Notes: generated by a model not told the origin, from the sequence alone. A stretch of 64,000 nt of DNA from Agapanthus africanus (GCA_030015575.1 CM057340.1:752191632-752255631), one strand, 5' to 3'; positions 1 through 11,701 are shown, counted from the first letter of the stretch. Numbers and translations: made by a program.

Positions 1-354
1 GAGAAAGGCCCATTCCACCCATCAATGGTCGATATCTTAAGAAATACTACGCATGAATACTCCAAGTCGCAGACGAATTGAGCACACCGGCCCTACAGTC
101 TGGATCATACATCCTATAAAACCGTATACAATCCACGGATGCAAATGAGCTCTATCTCTCCCAAGTCCCACCGGCGAGACTACATTTAAAAGTCCCACCG
201 GCGATGAAGCTCCACCAATGTAAAAAAAAACGGTATGTCCACAAGCAAAACGTGCACGGATGAAAACCCGAAAGGGCTCAATGAGTAAAAACAGCAGGAC
301 TGCTGGCGAGTTTGTGAAAACCCGAAAGGGCACAAACTCGTGAAAAGTGATGAA

Positions 355-545
355 ATACACTCACAAGGTCCTCTCGGCCTTGTGAAGAGAATCCCCGTAT
401 GAGATCCTTACGACTCACAAAGGAGTAACACTTAGGAATCCCCATAATTCCTAAGGAGAGAATAAACCTGCAAGATCCTCTCGTCTTGTGGGGAGAAAAT
501 GCTTTTATGAGACCCTTACGACTCATAACATTGAAAATCTTTAGG
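355..545 (+). repeat. Hairpin-rich block of a Tat-like element
   Basis: Successive short inverted repeats are visible, for example TCACAAGG with CCTTGTGA, TTAGGAAT with ATTCCTAA, and CAAGA with TCTTG, each around a loop containing TCCTCTCG, TCCTTACG or CCCC. The same block, with different stems but the same loops and order, is found at 54430-54640. Stems change while loops stay, which suggests folding matters or that the stems arise by repeated templated copying. Confidence 0.7.
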
Positions 546-589
546 TGATAGGGATCTAAACCTGTCTCCTAAGCCACCGTTCCCCAATG

Positions 590-835
590 GGCAACGGTAA
601 ATGATGAGTCGCGTCTGGCATTACGCTTTAATGTTAGCGGTGCTGATGCCGACCCAAAAACCCAAATCTAAAGTTTTCCCAACGGCAAATGATGAGTCGC
701 TCCTGCCACTATGCTTCAGTATTAGCGGTGCTGATGCCGACCCAAAACCAAATACTAAGTCCTCCCGGGACAAATGATGAGTTGCTCCTGACATTATTCC
801 AGTGCATCAATACTGATGCTAAACAAAATCAAAAT
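590..835 (+). repeat. About 90-bp tandem repeat, 2 to 3 copies
   Basis: The phrase AATGATGAGTCG followed by TTAGCGGTGCTGATGCCGAC occurs twice almost intact (near 600 and 685) and a third, decayed time near 770. It lies between the hairpin block and the polypurine tract. No protein is supported here. Confidence 0.75.
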
Positions 836-967
836 TCCATGTTCCTCTCAAATTCAAAAACCACGCCAAATAAGACAGAAATCAAACAGATCAAATAAAA
901 GTCCCACCCGGCAACACTTCTAAGCTCGAAAGTCCTGCTGGACAGGTAGGGAACTTCCAAAACAAAT

Positions 968-1108
968 CAACCCCGACACAAGAAGCGGAGCAAGTCAACT
1001 TCAACCTCAACACCGCAGAAAGCGGGGCAAGTCAAATCAAATCCCGACACCGCAGAAAGCGGAGCAAGTCAAATCAAATCCCGACACCGCAAGAAGAGGA
1101 GCAAGTCA
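968..1108 (+). repeat. About 37-bp tandem repeat, about 4 copies
   Basis: Repeated unit built from CCCCGACACCGCAGAAAGCG followed by GAGCAAGTCAAATCAAAT. Copies start near 970, 1008, 1043 and 1080. It is part of the array cluster before the polypurine tract. Confidence 0.8.
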
Positions 1109-1109
1109 T

Positions 1110-1262
1110 CGAACGTACAAGTCGCAAAAATGGCAGCACCGACTGTCCAAGTCGCAAAAATGGCAGCATCGACCGTCCACGTCGCTAAAATGGCAGCACC
1201 GACCGTCCATGTCCCTAAAATGGCAGTATCGACAGTCCACGTCGCTAAAATGGCAGCATACC
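1110..1262 (+). repeat. 30-bp tandem repeat, 5 copies
   Basis: Five head-to-tail units of GTCCACGTCGCTAAAATGGC plus about 10 further bases. The period is a multiple of three, so both strands stay open in some frames, giving spurious repetitive reading frames. I do not regard these as genes. Confidence 0.85.
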
Positions 1263-1361
1263 CTCCACGTCGTCAAAAGGGAACCCAACCAAATCAAGCT
1301 CCATATAGAGCAAGATCCATCAATTTCATGCACACAACCATACGCGCGGTGTGCATTTATT

Positions 1362-1373
1362 GATGGGGGGCAC
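1362..1373 (+). other. Polypurine tract (PPT) of the Tat-like element
   Basis: TGATGGGGGGCAC lies directly before the LTR start. The matching element at 42139 has GGTGGGGGCA in the same place. The PPT primes plus-strand DNA synthesis in LTR retrotransposons. Confidence 0.65.
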
Positions 1374-1680
1374 TTTGTTGAGGTCAAAAATTGCAACCCG
1401 ATTGACCAAGTCAAAATCAAAGTCAACCCTAAGCCAAGTGGGCCCAAGCCCATGTCAAGCTCGAGCATGGAACGGACCGGCCCCGTGACAAAAAGAATGA
1501 AGCCATAAATTAGTTTAATGTAATTCTTTTTTTAGAAATAAATGTATGTAAAATGGGCAAAAAACCAAAATTTTATAAACCCCATGGCTTATGTGCAAAA
1601 AGAGACAAGCACATAAGGCATGGGGTGGCGCAAGTGCCATTTGGTAAAGCTCAATAGGGTTATATGTAAAGTGTGTAGCT

Positions 1681-1688
1681 TATAAAGG
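1681..1688 (+). promoter_or_regulatory. TATA box of the Tat-like LTR
   Basis: TATAAAGG lies about 305 bases into the LTR, upstream of a pyrimidine-rich leader (TTTTTCATTCTCTCAAAAATT, CTCTCAAGTTCTCCCTCTTC). Position and surroundings fit an LTR pol II promoter. Confidence 0.55.
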
Positions 1689-2029
1689 TAAACATGATGA
1701 AAAAATCAACTTTTTCATTCTCTCAAAAATTAGGGTTTGTGCCTCCATCCTCACTCTCTCAAGTTCTCCCTCTTCCTCTTCATTTTTCAATTAAATCAAG
1801 AGCTTAGGTCTCTTTTTCTCAGAACTAAATAAAGTTTTACCATAAACCCATTGAAGGAGAGTTTAACTCTCATATCCAATCAAGAAAAAAGAGAAGAAGG
1901 GAAACCCACCTCCCAAGGCTCTGTCAAGAGAAGAAAAGGGGTCTCTTTTCATCACCCAATATCTAAATCTTGGAGTTTTAAGAAAACACATTTGGGTTTC
2001 TTCTCAAAAGAGAAGAGAGGAAATCTTTT

Positions 2030-2460
2030 GAAGTTTAACTCCATAATAAAAATTCTTTGGAGTTTAACTCCACAATAAAAATCCATTTAGGAGTTTAACT
2101 TTATTTAAAATATTTTGGAGTTTAACTCCACAATAAAAATTCTTTGGAGTTTAACTCCACAGTAAAAAAACCTTTTGGGAGTTTAACTCCATTTAAAATC
2201 TTTTGGAGTTTAACTCCATAATAAAAATTCTTTTGAAGTTGAACTCCACAATAAAAATCCTTTTAGGAGTTTAACTCTATTTAAAATCTTTTGGAGTTTA
2301 ACTCCATAATAAAAATTCTTCTGGAGTTGAACTCCACAATAAAAATCATTTTGGGGAGTTTAACTCCACTTAAAATCTTTTGGAGTTTAACTCCATATAA
2401 AAACTTTTAGGAGTTTAACTCCAAATAAAATATTTTGGAGTTTAACTGCATTAAAAAAAG
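2030..2460 (+). repeat. Array of GGAGTTTAACTCC palindromes
   Basis: About fourteen copies of GGAGTTTAACTCC or a close variant, spaced about 27-35 bases apart and separated by AATAAAAATTCTTT-type spacers. Each core is a nearly perfect palindrome. Variants change both arms together in places (GAAGTTGAACTCC). The array lies downstream of the TATA box and so would be in the transcript. Confidence 0.85.
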
Positions 2461-2514
2461 ATAAAAAGTTCTTTTGGAGCCCACTGAAGGGAGTAGGAGG
2501 TTCCCCACCTCTCA

Positions 2515-2735
2515 CGTGAGGAAGTGGCTCCTACTAAGTGGAAGCCCCTGTTTCCTCTCACGTGTGGGAAAGGGATCTCCCACTAACTGGGAGCTTTCCC
2601 CCTCCCTCTCACGTGAGGGGGAGGCTCCTCTCACGTGAGGCAGAGTGGGGAGCTCCCCACTCTCCTCACGTGAGGGGAGGCTCCAACTTAGTGGGAGCCC
2701 CCTCCTCCCTCTCACTTAAGTGAGAGGGGGCTTCC
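2515..2735 (+). repeat. Array of CTCACGTGAG palindromes (G-box cores)
   Basis: At least six copies of CTCACGTGAG or CTCACGTGTG within G/C-rich phrases such as GGGGAGGCTCC, next to smaller inverted words (CCCACTAACTGGGAG). CACGTG is the plant G-box core. This block follows directly on the GGAGTTTAACTCC array. Confidence 0.8.
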
Positions 2736-3060
2736 CCACCCCTTTTTTTATTTTTTTAAAAAAAATAATAAAAAAAATAAAAAAAATTTTAAAAAAAAAT
2801 TTCTTTGAATAATTTTTAAAAAAAATCATTTATCGCAAATACAATAAATAAAAAAAATGAACACGTCCTTATTGTTTAAAAAAACATATACCAAAATGTC
2901 GCATTGATTTCGCATGACCAGTTTGACTCCTCAATCGGAGTTTCGCTCGCTCCAAAAGTGAGGATTAATTAACGGCAGCTTAGTCCGCGGCTGCCGGAGA
3001 TTTGGATCCCCACAATCAATAAACCCCAGCCTACCTTAGACAGGAGGATCTGTGTACGCC

Positions 3061-5239
3061 TAACAAGTGACGCGTATTTCTATCTCAATAAGGTGATGAA
3101 AAACACCCTACAATAATCATTTTCACTGACGTACTTGTCCACCCCAATCGATACCACTTATCACGCGATAATGCACTACAGTCATTAGGGTGTCAAAGCA
3201 AATGATTACTAACCACTGAGGGTATAACAGTCGCGCAATATGATAGAAATGCAGTAAAATAGAAAACGAGTAAAATATGGGCAACCGGTGTCATTCATGT
3301 TTGGAAATTCATAGTAATTCATACGTGCATAATCAGGCAAAATGATATAAAATAGATATAAAGTAAACTCAATTATTTAGATAATAAAATTAGTTTCATA
3401 CCATTTGGGGTTATTCTTAGGAAGATACGATTGTTTTAAAACGGATGTTCACTGTTAGAATTTCAATTTCTAAACTGAAAGTCCCTCTTCGAACATATTT
3501 TTCCATTAGTTGCATTCATAATTAGACGTCTCTATAGTTCAATGTTATTTAGGGTTATCAGTTAGAGTTTCAACACAAAATATGGTTCGGGAATATCCAT
3601 CGCGTGCTTAGAATTATATTCAGTTTAGTGTCACTACATAGAAACCGACATTGCATTAGTCAGCCATACATATCGACAATATAAAATATATTATAAATAT
3701 CAAACAGCGACAAAATTTAGTGAAACCAATAGAATTTGAAAGATAACTCAATTTCCAACGCATCAATATAGGGTTCCGTATATTTGAGCATATTAAAAGG
3801 GATATATAGTGGTTTAAAAATAAGGGTTAATAGGGATTACAGCTCTGAACTGCAGTTTAGATCCGTAATTATCCTCAGATTGCATTATCAAAACATATAA
3901 AAATTCGGTAACCAAATATATAGGACTGCAGGTTATTCAGTTGGCTTCGATAAGAGCGCTGGAACGCCACGATTCGATTTATACATGATTTATTATGAAT
4001 TTTATGAGATAGCATATGTGGGAATTCCAGATTTCATGTTGATTCTCGGGGACGTCATTTCATGTTGTAAAATTCAATATTTTGAACCAAATTCCTACAT
4101 GATATTCGTTATCCGTAGAGGGATTTATCGGTCATAGATTCCGCCATTTTAAAATAATTTTTGGGTTTAGGATTCGTATCAAACATATAACGCATATAAA
4201 CATAAATTCACACTCATCCAATACACTAACATCTAATTAACTAACTATAATATTTTTAGTATGATTCTAGCAAGTGAAAGGGGTTCACTTGCCTATGAAG
4301 ATGTCGACGACACAGCAGCGATGACGGTGGTGGCACGGGCACGGGCACGGCACAGCAACAACACGACGAGGCTCGGATAGGCTTAGGATTGTGTCGTGGG
4401 GCTCGAGCTTGGATACGGGGCTTCAGCAGTTATCATCATGGCGGTGGTAGTCATCGTCGATGAGGCTGAGAGGGGACTGGGATGTTCTCCAGAGTTGGGT
4501 CGGTGGTTGGTGTGATGGTGGCTAATGGAGCTCGGGTTGGTAGTGGCATGATGTAGTAGTGGCGCTCACAGCGTGTTGGGTGCAGCGGCAGTTTGTCGGA
4601 GGAGGTAGTGGAGTTGGCGACGATGGAGACGTGGCCGGAGCTGCGGTGGGCATGGTGCAAAGGCTGTTGGATATAGGTGCCTTCAAGTCAATTATTGTAA
4701 TTTAAGGAGGACTTATACGAAAGAACAATTTTACTCGAGATGATAGTATGCAATCTGGTTCGTCTTTATCTTTCATGTAATACGTTTTATTCACTATCAT
4801 GTATCGTTTAGATATGAGATAAAACTCTAGGATTTTGCTTGACTATCAGGACGATGATGGAGATCATACTAGTGGAGTCTGGGTAGTTGATAAGCACATC
4901 CTTAAATATCTCTAGTCGTAGGAGTATCGAGAATGGGCATCGGTACTCCAGTTTAGACTAGTGTGTACGTTTCCTGGCCCGGTTGAAGGGCGATAATTAA
5001 TCCTGCAGATATTGGTGTTTGACATCGAGAATTGTATACAGGTGCTCATTGGATGAGTTACACTGGACGGACTCACCGAGAACTCCTTGTTGGTACTATA
5101 CCAATATCAGGTAGCAGTTCTCTGGTGACATGAGTATTGGGTAGTCCTTAAGACCTGAGATCGCCATAGTGTCTCATATGTGTTCCCATTATACTTAGAT
5201 TTCTACCCCACCATGGCTCAAAGGAGTCGTGCAAACAGG
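3061..5239. other. Unidentified intergenic DNA, no gene seen
   Basis: No frame carries a recognisable domain. 3061-4260 is A/T-rich and featureless to me. 4270-4680, read on the - strand, is a C-rich leader-like stretch ending CATAGGCAAGT, similar in style to the leader and splice-donor region of the Tekay-type LTRs here, so a worn LTR on the - strand is possible. 4690-5244 continues at 29310 once the inserted chromovirus is removed; it is of unknown kind. Confidence 0.4.
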
Positions 5240-5696
5240 TTTTTTGTCACATCCCGTTTCTCAGTAAACGGAAACGATGACGTGGTAAGCCCGTGGCATA
5301 TTTATACAGAGAAGGTCATTCTCTAAATAAATATACTAAGCGTATTGAAACAATAATACACAATGCAAAAATAAATGGAAACTGTAAAATTTTTAACAAA
5401 TATCTTTATTTACATTCAACTTCCAATATTTACAAGTACACGAGTTTCAACTGGAAAATAAATACAATAAGGGAAAATGTCTAAACATGTGGAATACATA
5501 AGATGAATAACAAGTAAAGCTGAGCTAATCCTGAGTAGCAATCCGGTTGTAGTCCTCCTCGGTGGTCTCCACTTCCTCTGTCTCGACCGTATCTGACGAA
5601 CATTCCAAGAAAACAAGAGTGGGTGGAATGCCTGTCAGTGAACTAACGCTCGGTAAATCCCAAAGATAAAATAAGAGTAAAAGAATAACAAGTGTA

Positions 5697-5698
<2 letters not shown>

Positions 5699-5736
<38 letters not shown>
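5699..5736. repeat. (AT)n microsatellite in the LTR
   Basis: An uninterrupted AT run of about 37 bases. The equivalent place in the solo LTR (about 24030-24061) is also an AT run, while the 5' LTR has TGTGTGTG instead (about 26894). Confidence 0.95.
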
Positions 5737-5738
<2 letters not shown>

Positions 5739-7605
5739 CGAGTAAAAGTATATGTTCAAGGGTAAATATGTACTGTAGGTCTCTATATGGTCACTATATT
5801 AACGTTAAGTTCCAAGTGTGAATGTCAACGCAGCCATAGAAGTATTCACGAGTTCAAGAGTGGGGCCCTAGGAGCAAGGAAACACGGGCCCATTTCATAT
5901 GTTAGCATCGGGGCTCTAGGCTGTGGATGAGTCAACCCGACTGATATTCGAGTAAAATAAAAAAGAGGTTAATACGGGACTCCTGAAATTCTATTGGATT
6001 CACACAAGAAATTATCCCAAACACCTCGAGTATAAATAGTTTATAACTATATAGTATACTTAATTAAATTGATTAACTGATTATAACATGTCTTGATCGA
6101 AACCATAAATTACAAAAGGTGTAGAATAAAGTCGTGTGAGTCGAGTAAAATGCGAGTAATGTCAATTGCAATATTGGTTCGAGTCAAGTTGGTTCGAGTA
6201 GGTTGAGTTCGAGTTCATGTTTAAGTTTGGATTCTAATTCAAGTTTAGATTTGGATTTGGATTCAAGTTCAGGTCTTTTTCATATGAATTGATTTAAACT
6301 GTTAAAAATCTTATGTTCGGGAGAAATCGGCAACTGCTGCACATGGACGGCGGGATTTGTGTTTTTTCCCAAGACAATTGCTATTGATAACTCCATTAAG
6401 TTGTCTAATCTGAATAGGCAAGCACTCACTTTTTTCGGCTCCCTGGGGCTCAAGATAAATGATACTGCTTAAAGCTATATTAATCTAGAGTCCTTAAATA
6501 TTGTTTGCATATCTCGAGGGGGTTTTATGAAAAATACTTTAATATAGTTTAAAAATAAACCTCGAGGGTGATTCATAATATTTAGGGTTTTCATGAACAT
6601 GTATTTTAATTGTTGTGGTATTTTGGTGATAAAACCTAGCTTTTAAAAGTTTATGGTATTTTTATGAAAAAATACTACTTTTGGAAACTTGTTGGTATTT
6701 TATTAAAATTCTAATCTTTCATTTTAAAAATATGGGTTCATAATATGTTTTTATTGAAAATACGGATTCATAGTTTTATATAATTTTCCAAAGTTTTGTT
6801 TTGTTTAGAAAAGTCGTATTTCTTAAAAAAAACGTATTTTTATTTCCTTTGAAGACCGAATACCCCGTGAGGAGTTTTGCATCTCGCTCTACTATTCTCA
6901 GGATGTGCGATAATATACACCATTCATTAGCTGGTCCCCTAATGAGAGTTGTAGAAACACAATTGCCAAGGATTTAAAAATATCGATTAAAAGAAACCCG
7001 TTTTGAAAAAAATGTGGTATTTTAATGTAAAACCTATTTTTTTTTAAATAAACCCTAAGTTTAGAACCTTGTGATATGAAACTATAGTGTGTGTGTGGGG
7101 TAGGTCGTTACTCTCTGAATGATCTAAAAGTATATGCTCTAGTTATTTAAAATACGGATATATTAAAGTTCATGGTATTTTAATGAAAAGTTTGGTATAT
7201 GATTGTTTCACATGAAATTTTTTGTTAAACTACAAGCTAAATGATATACATAATATTAAGAGTGGTGTTATGATATTAGTTTGACCTATTTTGCTTATAA
7301 AGTGGAGTACAAATGTTAAAAATAACATATATTGGAGCTAACTCCATTTTGTCGATGTGTTTTTAGAAGATGATTTGAGATGAAAGAAATAAAGAGAGAA
7401 GGGAAACTTACTGACTTAGATCGTTAACAAGAATTAGGGGAAGCCTTCAGGTGTCGTGGTGTCGTCGGAAAGGCTTTGGTCGTCGGAATTTGATCACTAC
7501 TCCTCTTGGCTTGCTTAACTCCATTTGAATAGCCTTAACTCTTCTTGAACTTAGAGAATTTTTTTAGGAATTTTCATAATAGAGGAGAGCTGGAGTATGG
7601 GATGA

Positions 7606-7615
7606 TATTTATAAG
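7606..7615 (-). promoter_or_regulatory. TATA box of the chromovirus 3' LTR
   Basis: On the - strand CTTATAAATA, followed by a leader with CATCCCATACTCCAGCTCTC. The same box is at 25937-25944 in the solo LTR and 28752-28759 in the 5' LTR, so it is conserved between three copies. Confidence 0.75.
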
Positions 7616-7993
7616 GTAAAATTGAGAGAAGGTGTGAAATAAAAATGAATTAAAATGGATTTAATGGTGTTAATTAGGGATTTTAAGAGTCTCTATTTGA
7701 TTGTAGGGAAATCAAACAGTGCAGGGGGGTTGAGAGGAGCTGAAGAGGCGTGCGTGTGTGCAAAGCACGGAGGTGATCGGGCAAATCTGGACCATCGGCA
7801 GTGGCCAATGGATTTAAATGGGCGGTCAGATTTCAATGGCTTGCCTCGAGATTCGTGCCACGTGTTTAGATTGGTGTTTACTCCTCTTTACACCTGTTTG
7901 ATTTTTCTGAAACTTTTCATTTCGCCATGTATTGCATGTGAAACCTTGGGCTTCCGAAAAATTAAAAAGAAAAATCTTTAAAATTTTAAAGCA

Positions 7994-8058
7994 GATAGGA
8001 TTCGAACACACATGCTACGTCACAACAGTGTAGAGGCTTTACCAGTGAGCTACAAGTT
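7994..8058 (-). promoter_or_regulatory. tRNA-like block with A and B boxes in the LTR
   Basis: On the - strand TAGCTCACTGG (8052-8042) matches a pol III A box, and TGTTCGAATCC (8008-7998) matches a B box at all but one position, with 33 bases between. T-rich tracts follow. The A box begins 117 bases from the LTR start. I do not see a full cloverleaf, so this is a tRNA-derived promoter-like block rather than a tRNA gene. Confidence 0.65.
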
Positions 8059-8169
8059 GCTTCTTATTTTTATTAAAAAAAAATGACTTGTAACTCCTAT
8101 ACATACTGAAATACCCTTTTCTATATATTTAAACAAATAATTCTGTACCGGGATTTCAAAGTCGTTACA

Positions 8170-8182
8170 TTCTATCCTCCTT
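8170..8182 (-). other. Polypurine tract of the chromovirus
   Basis: On the - strand AAGGAGGATAGAA runs directly up to the TGTAACG start of the 3' LTR, which is where a PPT must lie. Confidence 0.8.
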
Positions 8183-8229
8183 ATAAAAATTTCGTTCTCG
8201 AAATTTACATAGAGACTGATTTTGAAAAA

Positions 8230-9785
8230 GGTAAGGGTATCGTGCAAGCATATCTTCTTCTCTTTCCTAAGTTGATTCTCCTGGTGAATTCTTCCTCCAC
8301 ATCACTCGGACTAAGTTTATCTCCTTATTCCATAATGTCTTCATCTTTCGGTCCAGAATTTCAACTGGTTTCTGCTCGCAGGTTAGATCAGTCTGTACTG
8401 TGAGCTCGGAGTGATCAAGTATATGGCTGTGGTTGCTCACATATCATCGTAGTTGGGATATGTTGAACATGTTGTGCACTCTTTCCAATGAGAGTGGTAG
8501 TGCTAAACGGTATGCCACTTCTCCAACTCGTTCGAGTATGTCGAACGGTCCAATGTATCTTGAACCGAGTTTACCCCTCTTGCCAAAACGTATCACTCCT
8601 CTGTTTGGAGAGATCTTCAGGAATACATGCTCTCCAGGTTGAAACTCCAGGTGTCGACACTTTGTACCTGCCTAATATTTCTGTTGGTCTTGGGCTATGA
8701 GTATCTTTTCCCTGATCGTGCGAACTACATCCACAGTTGCCACGATCATCTCTGGTCCAAGGAGTTCACGATCTCCAACGTCGTCCCAACTCAATGGGGA
8801 ATGACACTTCCGTCCGTAGAGTGCTGCAAATGGTGTCATCCCAATGCTGGCCTGATATCCGTTGTAATATGAGCACTCCACAAGGTGTATGTGATTTTCC
8901 TACAAACCTCCGAAGTTTAACATACAGGCTCTCAGCATATCTTCTAGTATTTGAATTGTTCGCTCGGACTGTCCGTCCGTTTATGGATGGTATGCCGTGC
9001 TAAAATTCAGAATAGCTTGCAGACTCTGCCAGAACTGTGATCGGAATCTCGTATCACTATCGGAGACGATGTAGACAGATTCTCCATGTAATCTCATGAT
9101 CTCCTGCATGATTTTATAGGTATCAAGACAAGTAGGGTACATCTTGATGGTTTAAATCTTACTTTAAATTTCTACTCACTTCCATGTACTTCCTTGCTAA
9201 TGTCTCGATTGACTGGCTAACTCGGAATGGAATAAAGTGAGCCGACTTGGTGAGTTGATCCACAATAACCTAAATTGCATCGTTACCCTTCGTGCTGTGA
9301 GGGAGAGCAGTCACGAAATCCATGGTAATGTGCTGCCATTTCCATTCTGGGATTGGTAATGGCTGAAGTATACCAGCAGTTCTGTGATGTTCAGCCTTCA
9401 CTTGCTGACACACCAAACGCTTTGCTACGTTCCTTGCTATTTCGCGCTTCATTCCATACTACCGGTAGTGTTGCTGTATGTCCTTGTACATCTTCGTACC
9501 GCAATGGTGTACCGAATACGGAGAGTTATGAGCTTCTTTCATCAACTCTTCTCGAAAAGGGCCGACTGGCACGCATAAATAGCTTCCATATCGTAAGGAT
9601 CCATCTTTGTGGATGATAAAATCAGTTCGAAGTCCACTTTCTACTTGTTCTCGGATCTTTTGTAGCTTGACATCATTTGTTTGAGCTGCCTTGATCTGAT
9701 TTACAAGAGTGGACTGGACTTGTAAGTTCATCAAAGATGGAGCGTTACCTGGCATAACTACTTCGATCTCCAATCCGTGCAATTC
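8230..9785 (-). pseudogene. pol: Chromovirus integrase with C-terminal chromodomain, broken
   Basis: Pieces in order on the - strand: zinc-finger half with SVHHCGTKMYKDIQQHYR (near 9480), KRLVCQQVKAEHHR where the first Cys of the CxxC pair is Arg, then WKWQHITMDFV carrying the first catalytic Asp, and the downstream core piece YNGYQASIGMTPFAALYGR (near 8850). The end holds YRLALPLSLERVHNMFNISQ and a chromodomain with PVEILDRKMKTLWNKEI (about 8290-8340). A TGG to TAG change and other stops interrupt it. Integrase inserts element DNA; the chromodomain of this clade directs it to chromatin. The clade call rests mainly on this chromodomain. Confidence 0.85.
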
Positions 9786-10334
9786 TTATTGTATCTTCCA
9801 TTGAGCGATGAGGTTCATAACTAATAGCTGGCGACTAAGTGCATCAGGAGCAATGTTCACCTTTCCAGGATGATACTGTAGGTTAATGTCGAAATCCGCC
9901 ATGAGTTCTAGCTATCTTCTCTACCGCATGTTAAGTTCTTTCTGAGTAAATACATACTTAAGACTTTTATGGTCAGTGTATATATCCACTTGTTCTCCCA
10001 AAAGATAGTGGCGCTAAATCTTGAGTGCGAAAACCACTGCTGACAGTTCCAGATCATGTGTTGGATAGTTGTGCTCATGGACTTTTAATTGTCTTGATGC
10101 AAAAGCCACAACTTTTCCATGCTGGTGTAGAACACATCCTAATCCTTTACCGGACACATCACAATGCACATTGAATCCACCAGATTGATCCGGTATTCCG
10201 AGAATAGGAGCAGAGATTAATCTCGACTTGAGTTCTACAAAAGCTTTCTCACATGCTTCTGACCACACGAATGCTTTGTTTTTACGTGTGAGCTTGGTCA
10301 GGGGTGCTGTGATCTTTGAGAATCCTTCAATGAA
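9786..10334 (-). pseudogene. pol: Chromovirus RNase H domain, broken
   Basis: The - strand reads [19 protein letters not shown], then [18 protein letters not shown] with the first catalytic Asp, [11 protein letters not shown] with the Glu, and [19 protein letters not shown] with the next Asp. APDALSR gives the final Asp. Two TAG codons lie between TQKELNMR and LELMADFD. The domain degrades the RNA of the RNA-DNA hybrid. It sits between RT and integrase, as usual. Confidence 0.85.
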
Positions 10335-11145
10335 TCACCTGTAGTATCCTGCTAAGCCTAAGAAACTTCTTATATCTTTCACTGTTTTTAGTGTCGGCCA
10401 CTTACTGATAACTGAAAACTTAGCTGGATCCACAGAGATTCTTTCGCCTGAAATGATATGTCCGAGAAATCCGACTTGATCTAGCCAAAATTCACACTTG
10501 TTATACTTGGCATAGAGCTGATGTTGTCGTAATGTGTCCAGGACAATCCGTAAGTGCTCGGCGTGCTCTTTCTGATTCTTTGAATACACTAGGATGTCGT
10601 TGATGAAGATAACAACAAATATGTTTAAGTACTAACGAAAAACTTGGTTCATCAAGTTCATAAAGATGGCAGGTGCATTTGTCACTCCAAATGGCATTAC
10701 GAGATATTCATAATGACCATAACGAGTTCTAAATGCTATCTTCGGGATGTCGGTCTCCTTGACCTTCACCTGATATCTGAACGAAGATCTAATTTTGAAA
10801 AGACACAAGATCCATTTAACTGATCGAAAAGGTCATCGATGCGAGGTAGCGAATACTTGTTTTTAATTGTCACCTCGTCCAGAGCTTGATAATCTACGCA
10901 CATCCGGTAGGTACCTTCTTTCTTCTTCACCAGTAGCACCGGAGATTCCCAACTTGAAGTACTGGGACGGATCCAACCTTTCTTCAGGACTTCGTTTAAC
11001 TGAATGCGGATCTCCTTCAATCCTTCCGGACTTAATCGGTATGGAGCTTTTATTACTGGTTGTGCGCCGGGTTGCAAATCAATGCTGAATTCAAGAGCTC
11101 GATCGGGAGCCAAACCTGATATATCTTCCGGGAATATATCTTTGA
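10335..11145 (-). pseudogene. pol: Chromovirus reverse transcriptase, catalytic Asp lost
   Basis: Recognisable motifs on the - strand: [60 protein letters not shown], then [20 protein letters not shown]. The active-site box reads [11 protein letters not shown] (near 10590) where family members have F[IV]DD, so the first Asp is Asn. Later [15 protein letters not shown] and [10 protein letters not shown] fit the connection region. In-frame stops are also present. The enzyme cannot be active. Confidence 0.88.
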
Positions 11146-11600
11146 ACTCTCAAACTACCTCTGGCTTCGATCCCTCAGCTTGCAACGCTGTAATCTCTGC
11201 CTTCTTTGGTTTTGCTTGGTAGATGCTAGGCTCTAAGGTCCGGTCTCCACTTTTGAAGTATAACACTGGGTGAGATGGTATTTCAAACACTACCCTCCTT
11301 TGGTGACAGTCGATGGTAACGAAGAAAGTTCCCAGCCAGTCCATTCCCAAGACTACATCGAAATTCGGTATGTTCAGTACCTTGAAATCTGCATAGAATT
11401 CTCGACTGCAAACGACTGCTAGAAACAGATTGTATCCCAAGGTTGCTTTTAAAACGTCGTTCCCTGAACTAACGTTCCAGATGGATACGAGCAGCTTAAC
11501 TGAGATCGCATGAGTTCTTATGCGCCGTTGCGATATAAAGCAATGTGATGCCCCGGTGTCGAAAAGCACGGATGCTGGTAGGTAGGCTACTAAGATTGTA
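11146..11600 (-). pseudogene. pol: Chromovirus aspartic protease region
   Basis: Reads GTILVAYLPASVLFDTGASH near 11520-11595; DTGAS is the retroviral protease active site. Further on VVLGMDWLGTFFVTIDCHQR matches the conserved end of this domain, and a stop follows before RT. Upstream of about 11600 the chromovirus signal fades, and an Athila LTR begins at 11702. The end of gag, expected upstream, is missing. Confidence 0.85.
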
Positions 11601-11701
11601 CCTAAGTCGCATGTGATATGTTTAGGTATAACAAATATAAGATGCCTATGAATTGAAAGGATTGAAAGAGAATACGGAAGAGATTTATAGAGATAACTGA
11701 T

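Larger units (their letters stand above)
1..1375 (+). mobile_element. 3' non-coding end of a Tat-like Ty3/gypsy element
   Basis: This stretch runs into a polypurine tract at 1362-1373 and an LTR start at 1376, so it is read as the end of the internal region of a + strand element. No coding domain is visible; the first 350 bases only hold repeated CCCACCGGCGA and AACCCGAAAGGG words. It contains a hairpin block and three tandem arrays, listed separately. Non-coding arrays before the polypurine tract are known for the Tat/Ogre lineage. The hairpin block resembles 54430-54640 closely enough on the same strand to place both in related elements. The gag-pol region would lie left of the window. Confidence 0.6.
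1376..3060 (+). mobile_element. LTR of a Tat-like element, right end not defined
   Basis: Begins TGTTGAGGTC after the PPT. A TATA box lies at 1681-1688 and two palindrome arrays follow. The last part (about 2935-3060: TTAATTAACGGCAG, then GGATCCCCACAATC) resembles 40575-40640 in the LTR of the 34848-44037 element, which supports LTR identity. The resemblance stops near 3010-3060 and no CA end followed by a primer site can be pointed to, so the right boundary is approximate. Very A/T-rich runs at 2735-2870 are simple sequence. Confidence 0.55.
5245..8169 (-). mobile_element. 3' LTR of the chromovirus
   Basis: Read on the - strand it starts TGTAACGACTTTGAAATC and ends GTGACA, 2925 bases. It aligns by eye along its length with 26500-29309 and, less closely, with 23575-26494. 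It holds an (AT)n run at about 5699-5736, a TATA box at 7606-7615, a tRNA-like block at 7994-8058, a GTAAGT donor-like site near 7410 and an acceptor-like TGTTCGTCAG near 5595. Confidence 0.92.

Noticed and set aside
1106-1508. Overlapping open frames on both strands
   Set aside because: They are produced by the 30-bp array and by the LTR start; no domain, and they cross the PPT.
4451-4660. A - strand frame of 69 codons
   Set aside because: C-rich, low-complexity, no domain; more likely part of a worn LTR leader.
7994-8058. A true tRNA gene
   Set aside because: A and B boxes are present but the acceptor stem and anticodon arm do not pair as a standard cloverleaf; it is annotated as tRNA-like.
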